NCBI RefSeq assembly: GCF_022387135.1
Contig: NZ_CP092462.1
Coordinates: 2,232,001 to 2,296,000 of the forward strand
DNA from: Comamonas sp. B21-038
Lineage (GTDB): Bacteria; Pseudomonadota; Gammaproteobacteria; Burkholderiales; Burkholderiaceae_C
Direction of reading: 5' to 3'
DNA: 64,000 nucleotides
Shown here: positions 36,064 through 43,824 of the stretch, piece by piece
Layout of the letters: each line of letters starts with the position of its first letter
How positions within the stretch are numbered: the stretch's first letter is position 1
Made by a program: the position numbers and the translations under genes
The notes under the pieces: model-generated
The model's input: only the letters and a program-made list of their open reading frames with translations
Databases searched by the model: none
What the model was told of the DNA's origin: nothing

Positions 36064-37023
36064 TCAGACGGTTTTAGCGGATGCCCGGCGTTCCGCATAC
36101 CCAATAGCCACCCCCATCACCACCACCCCGACCATCTGCCACGCCCCCAGCCGGTGCCCAAAGTACTGCCAATCCACAAGGATGGCGATGGCCGGGTAGA
36201 CAAACTGCAATACCGCAATGCGCCCCGTGGGCAGCCTGGCCATGCCGGTGTAGATCAACGCATAGGCGGTAGCGGTATGCACCAGGCCCAAGGCAGCCAA
36301 CCAGCCCCAAGTAGCGCCCCAGGCCGGCCAGCCCTGCGTGGCGGGTGCCATCCACAGCATGGCGGTGCCGATGGCGCATTGCCACCAGGCCAGCACGCCG
36401 GCAGGCAGTGCGCGCAGGCGGCGCGCCATGACGGTGACAGCCGCGGTCAAGAACGCGCCCAGCAAGCACATGCCCACGCCCCACCAGTACTGCGGCTGTG
36501 CGGCATGCGGCGATGCGGCTTGCTGCAAGACACCGGTGGCCAGCACCAGCCCGAGCATGGCCACCGCCACGGCAACTACCCGTTGGCGGCCTGGCCGCTC
36601 CCCCAGGCAGAGGGCACCGAGCACCAGCACCCACATAGGCTGCATATGGAACAGCACCACGGCCACCCCGGCAGAGATGCGTTCCATCGCCGCAAAGAAC
36701 AGCACCCAGCCCAGCACCATCAGGCCACTGGCCAGCAGCGCCCATCCCGCGCTGCCCCGGCCCAGACGCAAAAAGCGCAGTTGCCCGCGCCACAGCAGCC
36801 AGGCCGTCAAGCCCAGCAGCCCGAATGCGCAGCGGAACCAGGTTGCCGTCAGCGCACCGGCCTGGGCCATATGCACAAAAATGCCAATGCTGCCCAGCAA
36901 TGCACTGCCTGCCACGAAGGGCAGCACGCCACCGAGCGCATCGCCCGCAGTGCGGGGCACCGGGTCGGTGGAGTGCTGAATGCTTGCAGCGGCCATCTGC
37001 GCTGGGTCTGGGTATCTGGTCAT
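36064..37023 (-). CDS. EamA/DMT-family transporter
   Basis: 319 residues from ATG 37023; the frame is open to 37065 but that would leave only 35 bp to the divergent LysR gene. Ten helices in two EamA repeats: GSALLGSIGIFVHMAQAGAL at the start of the first, MERISAGVAVVLFHMQPMWV at its end, and LVHTATAYALIYTGMARLPT in the second. Metabolite exporter of unknown substrate, likely controlled by the LysR protein encoded at 37101, divergent and 77 bp away. Confidence 0.85.
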   Translation of the reverse strand: MTRYPDPAQMAAASIQHSTDPVPRTAGDALGGVLPFVAGSALLGSIGIFVHMAQAGALTATWFRCAFGLLGLTAWLLWRGQLRFLRLGRGSAGWALLASGLMVLGWVLFFAAMERISAGVAVVLFHMQPMWVLVLGALCLGERPGRQRVVAVAVAMLGLVLATGVLQQAASPHAAQPQYWWGVGMCLLGAFLTAAVTVMARRLRALPAGVLAWWQCAIGTAMLWMAPATQGWPAWGATWGWLAALGLVHTATAYALIYTGMARLPTGRIAVLQFVYPAIAILVDWQYFGHRLGAWQMVGVVVMGVAIGYAERRASAKTV

Positions 37024-37100
37024 GGATGCCAGTGTGCTGCGTGGAGCACCCACCGAAAAGCGCATAATTCTCGCATCAGCTATTCGCTTTTCGAAAACCC

Positions 37101-37985
37101 ATGCCTGACACCTCGCAAGACCTTCAGATGGATTGGCTCAAGTGCTTTGTCGCAGTGGTCGACACCGGATCGCTGTCGGGCGCGGCGGGCGAGGTGCACC
37201 GCTCCCAATCCGCCGTCAGCATGCAGCTCAAAAAGCTTGAGGCGGCAGTCGGCCATCGCCTGCTGGAGCGCGACAGCCGCAGCCAGCAAATCACGCCAGA
37301 GGGCCAGCGCCTGCTGGGCTACGCCCGGCGCATTCTGGATCTGCACAGTGAAGCGCAGTGGGCGCTGCACGGCGAGGAACTCAAGGGCAGCGTGCGCCTG
37401 GGCGTCCCCGATGACTATGCCGCCAAGTACCTCACCCCCGTTCTCAGGCGCTTTGCGCCTCGCCATAGCGGTGTGGAGATCATCCTCAGCTGCGAGCAAT
37501 CGACCGCACTGATTCCGCGCGTAGCGGCAGGTGAGCTGGATCTGGCCCTTATCTCGCGCGACCACGCCCGGCGCGGTAGTCTGCTGTTCCACGAGCCGAT
37601 GGTCTGGGTGGGCTCGGAGCATTTTGAACTCTGGCGGCGCGATCCGCTGCCGATTGCCGTGTACGAAGAGGCCAGCCTGGCCCGGCGCGGCGCGCTGCAT
37701 GCGCTGGCCCAGCAAGGGCGCCAGCACCGCGTGGTCTACAACAGCTCCAGCCTGGCGGGCCAGATTGCCGCCGTTGAGAGCGGTCTGGCGGTAGCGGCAT
37801 TGACCCAGTGCAGTGCCCCGCCGCATTTGCAGGTGCTGGGCAGCAAGCACGGCCTGGGTCCTTTGGCGCCGATGGAGGTGGCCGTGTACCGCAGCAAGGA
37901 ATCGCGGCGCTCCAAAGCGGTCGATGGTTTGTACAAGCTGCTGGTGAATACCTTGCGCGAGGGACTTGGGACAGCAGCTGGCTAA
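37101..37985 (+). CDS. LysR family transcriptional regulator
   Basis: 294 residues. Helix-turn-helix at residues 10-70 (FVAVVDTGSLSGAAGEVHRS, QSAVSMQLKKLEAAVG), then an effector domain with LGVPDDYAAKYLTPVLRRF. QSAVSMQ-type recognition helices and the GVPDDYA motif are seen in LTTRs that govern adjacent transporters. The divergent gene is a DMT transporter, the classical LysR-exporter pairing. Confidence 0.9.
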   Translation: MPDTSQDLQMDWLKCFVAVVDTGSLSGAAGEVHRSQSAVSMQLKKLEAAVGHRLLERDSRSQQITPEGQRLLGYARRILDLHSEAQWALHGEELKGSVRLGVPDDYAAKYLTPVLRRFAPRHSGVEIILSCEQSTALIPRVAAGELDLALISRDHARRGSLLFHEPMVWVGSEHFELWRRDPLPIAVYEEASLARRGALHALAQQGRQHRVVYNSSSLAGQIAAVESGLAVAALTQCSAPPHLQVLGSKHGLGPLAPMEVAVYRSKESRRSKAVDGLYKLLVNTLREGLGTAAG

Positions 37986-38059
37986 AGGCCATCGCTACCG
38001 CCATAAGACACCAGATTTCATATTCATATAAAATTCTTGATCTATTCAGCACTTACCTC

Positions 38060-39427
38060 ATGTCTGCCCCCCTTCGATCTCCGATGACCGATCTTCACCA
38101 GGCCATTCAACGCGCACTGGCCGGTGGACCGCGCTCGGGCCAGCAGTTGCTGGAGTCGCTGGGCGTCAGCCAGCCGACTCTATCTCGAACTATTCGCGAA
38201 CTATCCGCTGCGGTCAGCATGTTTCGCGAACCGGGGCAGCGCACACCCCAATACGCGTGGTTGCGCAAACTGCCGCTGGGGCTCAACCCGCGCCAGCGTG
38301 TCTATCGCTTTCTGTCGACCGGCCACATCGTTCCATACGCGGATCTGGAATTTCTCGCCGGCGGAGGGACCCTGGAGCGCCAGGAGGCAGGCGCCATTCG
38401 CCTCTACGAGGGCCTGCCGCCCTACATGCTGTTCGCGGCTCCCTCGGGTTTTCTGGGCCGCCAACTGGCCCAGACCGCTGCGCGCAACCAGCCTTTTCCG
38501 GCCAGCCTCAACGACTGGAGCGACGACCACCGCATCGCCTTTTTGTTTACCCAGGGGCTGAACCTGCCGGGCAACCTGATCTTTGGCGACCAGCCTCTGC
38601 AACGCGAGCTGGATCTGCTGCGCCAGCCACGCCAGCAGCCGCAGGACAAGCTCGGCATCTATGTGGGGCTCGCACAGCAACTCAAGCATGAATCCTATGG
38701 GTCGAGCGCCGGCGGCGAGCAGCCCAAGTTCCTCTGGGTGGCCGAGGATTCGGGCTCGGTCATCGTCAAATTCGCACGGCTGGGCAGCCGCATGGCCGAG
38801 CTGCTGCCACTGGAGCATTTGGCACTGTCGGCACTGGCCGATGTCGGGGTGCCCGCCGCCAAGACCCAGATTCTCATGGCAGACGAATATGTCTTTCTGG
38901 AGGTGCAGCGCTTTGACCGCGTGGGCCAACAAGGACGCTTGGGCATGCTTTCGGCAGGCGCCGTGGATGACGAGTTCTTTGGTGCGCGCGATACGTGGCC
39001 GGAGTTCGCTGCACGCTGCGTGCACGCGGACTACTTCAGCGCACAGCACGCCCAGCGTGTGGCCGTGATGGCTGCGTTCAGCGAGTTGATCGGCAATACC
39101 GACCGCCATTTTGAAAACATCTCGCTGCTGATCGGCGACGATGGTGAATACCTGGGCATCGCACCGGCCTATGACATTCTGCCGATGCGCTACGCGCCCA
39201 TTGGCGGAGGACTGGATCCGGCGCTGGTGCCGATCGAGCCCCAGGTCAGCACCATCGGCGCCGTGCCCCAGGTCTGGAGCCTGGCGGCCCGCGCCGCCGA
39301 TGCGTTTTGGCAGGCTGCCAGCCATGCCCAGCTGGCGGCGCCTATCTCAGAGGCGATGCGCGAGCTGGCGGCGCGCAACCGCGAGGTGGCGCGGGCGTTT
39401 GCGGCGCCGCTGCTGCCCGCGCAGTAA
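38060..39427 (+). CDS. yjjJ: HipA-type kinase with N-terminal HTH (YjjJ/HipH-like)
   Basis: 455 residues from ATG 38060; ATG 38084 is possible. An N-terminal winged-helix region (GPRSGQQLLESLGVSQPTLSR) is fused to a HipA N-domain and a HipA C kinase domain: SSAGGEQPKFLW, the VIVKFARLG lysine strand, the catalytic loop GNTDRHFENISLL and the following APAYDILPMRY. This is the YjjJ/HipH layout, a single protein without a separate HipB antitoxin gene. The promoter region includes TATTCATATAAAAT at about 38021. Toxic activity is inferred from the family. Confidence 0.83.
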   Translation: MSAPLRSPMTDLHQAIQRALAGGPRSGQQLLESLGVSQPTLSRTIRELSAAVSMFREPGQRTPQYAWLRKLPLGLNPRQRVYRFLSTGHIVPYADLEFLAGGGTLERQEAGAIRLYEGLPPYMLFAAPSGFLGRQLAQTAARNQPFPASLNDWSDDHRIAFLFTQGLNLPGNLIFGDQPLQRELDLLRQPRQQPQDKLGIYVGLAQQLKHESYGSSAGGEQPKFLWVAEDSGSVIVKFARLGSRMAELLPLEHLALSALADVGVPAAKTQILMADEYVFLEVQRFDRVGQQGRLGMLSAGAVDDEFFGARDTWPEFAARCVHADYFSAQHAQRVAVMAAFSELIGNTDRHFENISLLIGDDGEYLGIAPAYDILPMRYAPIGGGLDPALVPIEPQVSTIGAVPQVWSLAARAADAFWQAASHAQLAAPISEAMRELAARNREVARAFAAPLLPAQ

Positions 39428-39463
39428 GCCAGCTCAACGGTTGGGTGTTATGGCCCGCAGGGC

Positions 39464-40135
39464 TTACCTGCCCGCCTCCGCCTGCCCAAACCGCTCGTAA
39501 ATCGACTGCCCACCAGACAGCAAATCCGTCTGAATCGCCACCCGCGCAGCATGCGGATCGTTGCGGCGCAGGGCCTCGACGACAGGGTAATGGTGGTCGA
39601 TCATGCTGCGGCCGCCTTCGCTGTAGCTCTGTGCTATCAGCGGCCCCATCTTGAGCCACAGCCCGTAGAGGATTTCGGACAGCAACGGCATGCGCGCCAG
39701 CTGGCACAGCGTAAAGTGAAAATCCTGGTTCAGCGCAATGGCCTGGGCGATGTCGCCGCGCCGCACGGCCTCTTCGTTGTGCTGCACCTGCTCGGCCAGG
39801 CGCTGCACTTCGTCGGCGGTGGCACGCAGGGCCGCCTGGCTGGCGGCCATGCCTTCGAGCTCGACGCGGATATTGCGGATCTCCAGGTACTCGTCCAGCG
39901 TCAGGCGCCGCACCCGTATGTCGCGGGGGCTGAGCATCACCAATACCCCATGCTGCACCAGCCGCAGGATGGCATCGCGCACCGGCGTCACGCTGGTGCC
40001 CATTTGCGCGGCCAGCTCGCGTATCTTCAGGCGTTCGCCCGGCAGCAGCTGCCCTTTGACCAGCGCCTGCGCCAGCTGGGCGTAGATCTGCTCGCCCTTG
40101 CTCTCGGTGTTGACACTCTCAAATCGCTCTGCCAT
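39464..40135 (-). CDS. GntR family transcriptional regulator (FCD domain)
   Basis: 223 residues from ATG 40135, with GGGAGCAATGGCAG upstream. Winged HTH at residues 20-80 (LLPGERLKIRELAAQMGTS, VTPVRDAILRLVQHG), FCD domain thereafter (RNIRVELEGMAASQAALRA; NQDFHFTLCQLAR; MIDHHYPVVEAL with the metal-site His residues). Divergent from the kinase/phospho-lyase genes. Its promoter region contains two copies of TTATGATGCATC in opposite orientations, probably its binding sites. Confidence 0.88.
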   Translation of the reverse strand: MAERFESVNTESKGEQIYAQLAQALVKGQLLPGERLKIRELAAQMGTSVTPVRDAILRLVQHGVLVMLSPRDIRVRRLTLDEYLEIRNIRVELEGMAASQAALRATADEVQRLAEQVQHNEEAVRRGDIAQAIALNQDFHFTLCQLARMPLLSEILYGLWLKMGPLIAQSYSEGGRSMIDHHYPVVEALRRNDPHAARVAIQTDLLSGGQSIYERFGQAEAGR

Positions 40136-40215
40136 CTGCCATTGCTCCCGCTGGTGTTCTTGTAGGCACTGCAGTCGGCAAAAACGATGCACACCTTGCG
40201 CCGACCCACACTGCA

Positions 40216-40227
40216 AGATGCATCATA
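40216..40227 (-). promoter_or_regulatory. Candidate GntR operator, copy 1
   Basis: TTATGATGCATC on the minus strand, inside the near-palindrome core GATGCATC, 81 bp upstream of the GntR gene start. The same 12 bases occur at 40301 on the plus strand. Two identical sites in opposite orientation between divergent genes are typical for an autoregulated repressor. Confidence 0.6.
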
Positions 40228-40300
40228 AGCAAAAATGCGCGCACTCAGGTTTACCCGGATGCCTACCTTCATGGTTGCTGTTCCAATCAACCCATCCCAT

Positions 40301-40312
40301 TTATGATGCATC
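40301..40312 (+). promoter_or_regulatory. Candidate GntR operator, copy 2
   Basis: TTATGATGCATC on the plus strand, 96 bp upstream of the kinase ATG at 40408. The centre, TGATGCATCA, is a perfect 10-bp palindrome at this copy (40304-40313). Together with the copy at 40216-40227 it probably controls both directions of transcription. Confidence 0.6.
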
Positions 40313-40407
40313 AAACATCAAATTAGAACCTTGCCGCTTTGACCCGGCCGCAAGCCATCCGCACCCTCTTTGCCAAAGCCTCCCGCCTCGCACCACCTGC
40401 CGCCGCC

Positions 40408-41544
40408 ATGAAACGCCCCCCGCCAGCTACTAATTCCGTCCCGCCTGATGAACCCGATGCATTGGCACAAGCCAGCCAAGCCTTCCTGACGGCGGTGCCC
40501 CAAGTCAGCGCAGAACAGGCGACGGCCCTGGCCCATGAGGCCTATGGCATTCAAGGCAAAGCACAAGCCCTGTCCGGTGAGCGGGACCGCAACTTTGTGA
40601 TCCGCTCGGACAATGGCAGCGCCGTCACCCTCAAATTCATCAGCACGGCCGAATCACTGGCGGAGACGGAGATGCAGATCGCAGTGCTCAAGCACCTGGC
40701 AGGCCGCTGCGCCGTGCCGGTGCCCTTGCACTATCCGCTGCGACGCACTGCCACTGCCAGCAGCATCGCCAGCACCGATTGGCTGGACTGGTGCAGCCCC
40801 ACCGGTGAACTGTTGCGGGTGCGCTGCTACAGCTTTCTCGATGGCAAGGCGGGCAGCGATCTGCAGCGCCATACCAGCGCCTGGCAGGCCTGCGGCAGGG
40901 CGATTGCCCAGTTGCATGGAGCCATGGCAGACTTTGCCCACCCTGCTACCGAGCGCCCTTTTTTATGGGATGCACGCCGCGCGCCGCTGCTGCGCCCCTG
41001 GCTGGAGGTAGTGGACGATGCACAGCTGCGCGCGCAGATTGCCGCGTTCTGGACGGCCTTTGAGCAGCGGATGGCGCAGCAGGGACCTGCGCTGCCGGTG
41101 CAGACCATCCACAACGATCTCTCCCCCAGCAACCTGCTGAGCAGCGACGATGGCCTGGGCATTGCCGGCGTGCTGGATTTTGGCGACATGCTGCTGGCCC
41201 CGCGCGTGGCCGATCTGGCCATTGCCGCCTCGTACCAAATGCCGCTGACGGACAGGCCCGAAGCTGCGCTGGCGGCGATGCGGACCGGTTATGAAAGCCT
41301 GCTGCCGCTGACGGCTGCCGAGCAAGCGCTGCTGCCCGATCTGATCCTGGCCCGGCTCACACAGCGCATGGTGATCACCGCCTGGCGCGCCCGCCTTTAC
41401 CCGGACAACCGCGTCTATATCCTGCGCAGCCAGGCCACCGCCACGGCCTTGTTCAGCCACATGATTGGCGACTGGCTGCAGCGCCATGCCGCCCCTGCCG
41501 CTGAGCGCGCAGCCAGCAGCGCAACCACCCCGGCCACTGCCTGA
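40408..41544 (+). CDS. Phosphotransferase (APH/choline kinase fold), hydroxylysine/amino-alcohol kinase-like
   Basis: 378 residues from ATG 40408; a TTG at 40339 is possible. Residues ~30-70 carry the region HEAYGIQGKAQALSGERDRN followed by FVIRSDNGSAVTLKF, with the ATP-binding lysine. The catalytic loop is TIHNDLSPSNLL and the metal site is VLDFGDMLLAP. The GERDRNF signature and the neighbouring phospho-lyase match the hydroxylysine kinase (HYKK/AGPHD1) group. Likely it phosphorylates a hydroxyl-amine compound that the next enzyme deaminates. It is not expected to be an aminoglycoside resistance enzyme. Confidence 0.8.
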   Translation: MKRPPPATNSVPPDEPDALAQASQAFLTAVPQVSAEQATALAHEAYGIQGKAQALSGERDRNFVIRSDNGSAVTLKFISTAESLAETEMQIAVLKHLAGRCAVPVPLHYPLRRTATASSIASTDWLDWCSPTGELLRVRCYSFLDGKAGSDLQRHTSAWQACGRAIAQLHGAMADFAHPATERPFLWDARRAPLLRPWLEVVDDAQLRAQIAAFWTAFEQRMAQQGPALPVQTIHNDLSPSNLLSSDDGLGIAGVLDFGDMLLAPRVADLAIAASYQMPLTDRPEAALAAMRTGYESLLPLTAAEQALLPDLILARLTQRMVITAWRARLYPDNRVYILRSQATATALFSHMIGDWLQRHAAPAAERAASSATTPATA

Positions 41545-41567
41545 CCCGACTTTTGGAGCACCACGCC

Positions 41568-42818
41568 ATGCCAACCCTTTCCGCAGACGACCAGCGCCTG
41601 CTGGCGCGCCGCCAAAGCGCGCTCGGCCCCTCTTACCGCCTGTTCTACGACGAGCCCCTGCACCCGGTGCGCGGCGAAGGCGTCTGGCTGTTCGATGCTG
41701 GGGGCCGCCGCTACCTGGATGCCTACAACAACGTGCCAGTGGTCGGCCATGCCAACGCAGCGGTCAACGCGGCGCTCATCGCCCAAAGCCAGCTGCTCAA
41801 CACGCATACCCGCTACCTGCATGACAACGTGGTGCAGCTGGCCGAGCGCCTGCGGGCGCTGTTTCCGGCCGAGCTGGACACCAGCGTCTTCACCTGCACC
41901 GGCAGCGAAGCCAATGACCTGGCCTTGCGCGTGGCGCAGGAATATACCGGCCGCCAGGGCCTGGTCATCACCCGCCATGCCTACCACGGCGTGACCATGG
42001 CGCTGGCGCAGTGCTCGCCGTCGCTGTGCCCGCCGGCAGCGCATGTGGAAGTCATCGACCCGCCCGCCTTCCAGGGCATGGATGCGCAGGCCGCTGCCGC
42101 TGCCTTTGCCCAGCGCGTGGATGCTGCCGCCGACGCGCTGCAGGCGCGGGGCACGCCGGTCAGCGCCTTGCTGCTCGACACCGTGTTTGCCAGCGATGGC
42201 GTGCATATCGATGCCGCGCCCATCCTGCAAGCCGCTGCCCAGGCGGTGCGCAAGCGCGGCGGTCTTTTCATTGCCGATGAGGTGCAAGGCGGCTTTGCCC
42301 GCACAGGCCGCTGGTGGGCCTTTGGCCGCGAATCGGTGGTGCCCGATATGGTGACCATGGGCAAACCGATGGGCAATGGCCACCCGATCGCCGCGCTGGT
42401 ATTGAAGACACCGCTGATGGAGGTATTTGGCAAGCGCTGCCGCTACTTCAACACCTTTGGCGGCAACACGGTATCGGCCGCAGTAGCGATGGCCGTGCTT
42501 GACGAGCTGGAGCGCATGGATGCCCCCGCCCATGTGCGCCGCGTGGGCGGCCATCTGCAGCAGGCACTGCAGTCGCTGGCGGCGCAGCACGCCAGCATTA
42601 CGCAGATACGTGGCGAAGGCCTGTACTGGGGCGTGCAGCTGCAAAGCGGCAGCCTGGCCAGCGCCGTCGTCAACCACCTGCGCCAGGCCGGCGTGCTGAT
42701 CAGCACCAGCGGCCCGTTGGGAGATACCCTCAAGATCCGCCCGCCACTGCCCTTTGAGACCGAGCATGCCGATCTGCTGACCTCGGCGCTCGACGAGGCC
42801 TTGCGTGTACGGGCCTGA
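41568..42818 (+). CDS. Class III PLP enzyme, AGXT2L-type phospho-lyase
   Basis: 416 residues from ATG 41568, 23 bp after the kinase. The fold is that of class III aminotransferases (TGSEANDLALRVAQEYTG; ADEVQGGFARTGRWWAFG). The lysine segment MVTMGKPMGNGHPIAALVL is characteristic of ethanolamine-phosphate and 5-phosphohydroxylysine phospho-lyases (AGXT2L1/AGXT2L2), which eliminate phosphate and ammonia instead of transaminating. Together with the kinase this would degrade hydroxylysine, ethanolamine or a similar amino alcohol to an aldehyde. Annotation pipelines would probably call it an aminotransferase. Confidence 0.8.
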   Translation: MPTLSADDQRLLARRQSALGPSYRLFYDEPLHPVRGEGVWLFDAGGRRYLDAYNNVPVVGHANAAVNAALIAQSQLLNTHTRYLHDNVVQLAERLRALFPAELDTSVFTCTGSEANDLALRVAQEYTGRQGLVITRHAYHGVTMALAQCSPSLCPPAAHVEVIDPPAFQGMDAQAAAAAFAQRVDAAADALQARGTPVSALLLDTVFASDGVHIDAAPILQAAAQAVRKRGGLFIADEVQGGFARTGRWWAFGRESVVPDMVTMGKPMGNGHPIAALVLKTPLMEVFGKRCRYFNTFGGNTVSAAVAMAVLDELERMDAPAHVRRVGGHLQQALQSLAAQHASITQIRGEGLYWGVQLQSGSLASAVVNHLRQAGVLISTSGPLGDTLKIRPPLPFETEHADLLTSALDEALRVRA

Positions 42819-42958
42819 GGGCTGCCCGCTGGAGCGGCCGAGCGGCGGCACCGCCGTCCGGCCACGCTTTGCCCGCACGGCTGGCACCGCTGGCGTGCAG
42901 CTTGCGCTACACTCAGCCGCTGTGGAACTTTCCGAACCCTGCGCTGTCTGACCCCACC

Positions 42959-43384
42959 ATGCGTGCCTGTTTGTCCCTGTTGCTGATGCTGATGCTGGCC
43001 TTGCGCGGCCTCATGGGCGACGCCATGGCCATGGGCATCGTCGCACCGGTCATGCCTGTGGCGCTGGCCGAACACCACGCCAGCTGCATGCTGGACCATG
43101 CCGAGCATGGCACAGCAGATGCCCTCCAAACCCCCAGCCACTGCGCTACCGGGATCGAGGCCACGGGCCATGGTGACCACAACAGCCATGGCCAACACAG
43201 CGAGCATGACCCGGCCCAGCATGGCGCCAGCTGCTCGGCCTGTGGCATCTGCCACTCGGCGGTGGACCTGTTCAACGAAGCGGGCTTTGCTGCCCTTCCC
43301 GCCTCTTTGCTGGCCCGTGCCAGCGGCAGCGCGCCCTTTGCCAGCGCGCTGCTCGCCCAAGTCTCCAAACCACCCATTTCCTGA
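42959..43384 (+). CDS. Small exported His/Cys-rich protein, first gene of the copper operon
   Basis: 141 residues from ATG 42959. Hydrophobic N-terminus (LSLLLMLMLALRGLMGDAMAMG) as signal or anchor. The mature part contains Met, His and Cys clusters: AEHHASCMLDHAEHG, GHGDHNSHGQHSEHDPAQHG and SCSACGICHSAVD. A similar pattern is seen in DUF2946-type exported proteins beside copper genes. Probably binds copper in the periplasm; no enzyme motif. 78 bp separate it from the next gene. Confidence 0.72.
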   Translation: MRACLSLLLMLMLALRGLMGDAMAMGIVAPVMPVALAEHHASCMLDHAEHGTADALQTPSHCATGIEATGHGDHNSHGQHSEHDPAQHGASCSACGICHSAVDLFNEAGFAALPASLLARASGSAPFASALLAQVSKPPIS

Positions 43385-43461
43385 TCGCTGACACCCGAGG
43401 TGCGTCCGCATGGCAGCTGCCGTGCAGGCGTCTGCTTTGACCACGCTTTCAGGAGAACCCT

Positions 43462-43824
43462 ATGCGCACTGCGCATGTCTTGCGCTGGCTTGCCGGCGCG
43501 GGCGGGCTGGCTGTCACCAGCTGGCTATCTGCCCAAACGGTGGCTCCGGCCCCCGCCGACCCCAACGCGCCCACATCGGCGCTCCAGCACCGGCCGCTCG
43601 CCAGCAGCGGCAGCATCGTCAATGCGCCCAGTGATTGGCGCCAGGCCAATGCAGCCGTAGGCGCGTTTGCGCGCGGCCATGCCGATGTTGTCGCCTGGGA
43701 AAAATCCCAGGCCACCCCGGGCGCCGCCCAGGCCATACCGGCCGGCTCAACGGCGCTGCCCGGCCATGGCGCGCATGGCGAACACAGCGCCCATGGCCAG
43801 CACGGCGAAGGAGGCCCGCGATGA
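43462..43824 (+). CDS. Periplasmic protein with His-rich tail, copper operon
   Basis: 120 residues; AGGAGAACCCT precedes ATG 43462. Signal sequence ending around LSAQT, then a short region (APSDWRQANAAVGAFARGHA, DVVAWEKSQA) resembling the small proteins found ahead of Cus-type efflux genes, and a tail GHGAHGEHSAHGQHGEGG with five histidines. Its stop overlaps the TolC gene start (ATGA), so the two are co-translated. Likely a periplasmic copper chaperone or buffer. Confidence 0.7.
   Translation: MRTAHVLRWLAGAGGLAVTSWLSAQTVAPAPADPNAPTSALQHRPLASSGSIVNAPSDWRQANAAVGAFARGHADVVAWEKSQATPGAAQAIPAGSTALPGHGAHGEHSAHGQHGEGGPR

Noticed and set aside
40408-41544. Aminoglycoside resistance kinase
   Set aside because: Shares the APH fold but the GERDRNF region and linked phospho-lyase indicate an amino-alcohol or hydroxylysine kinase.
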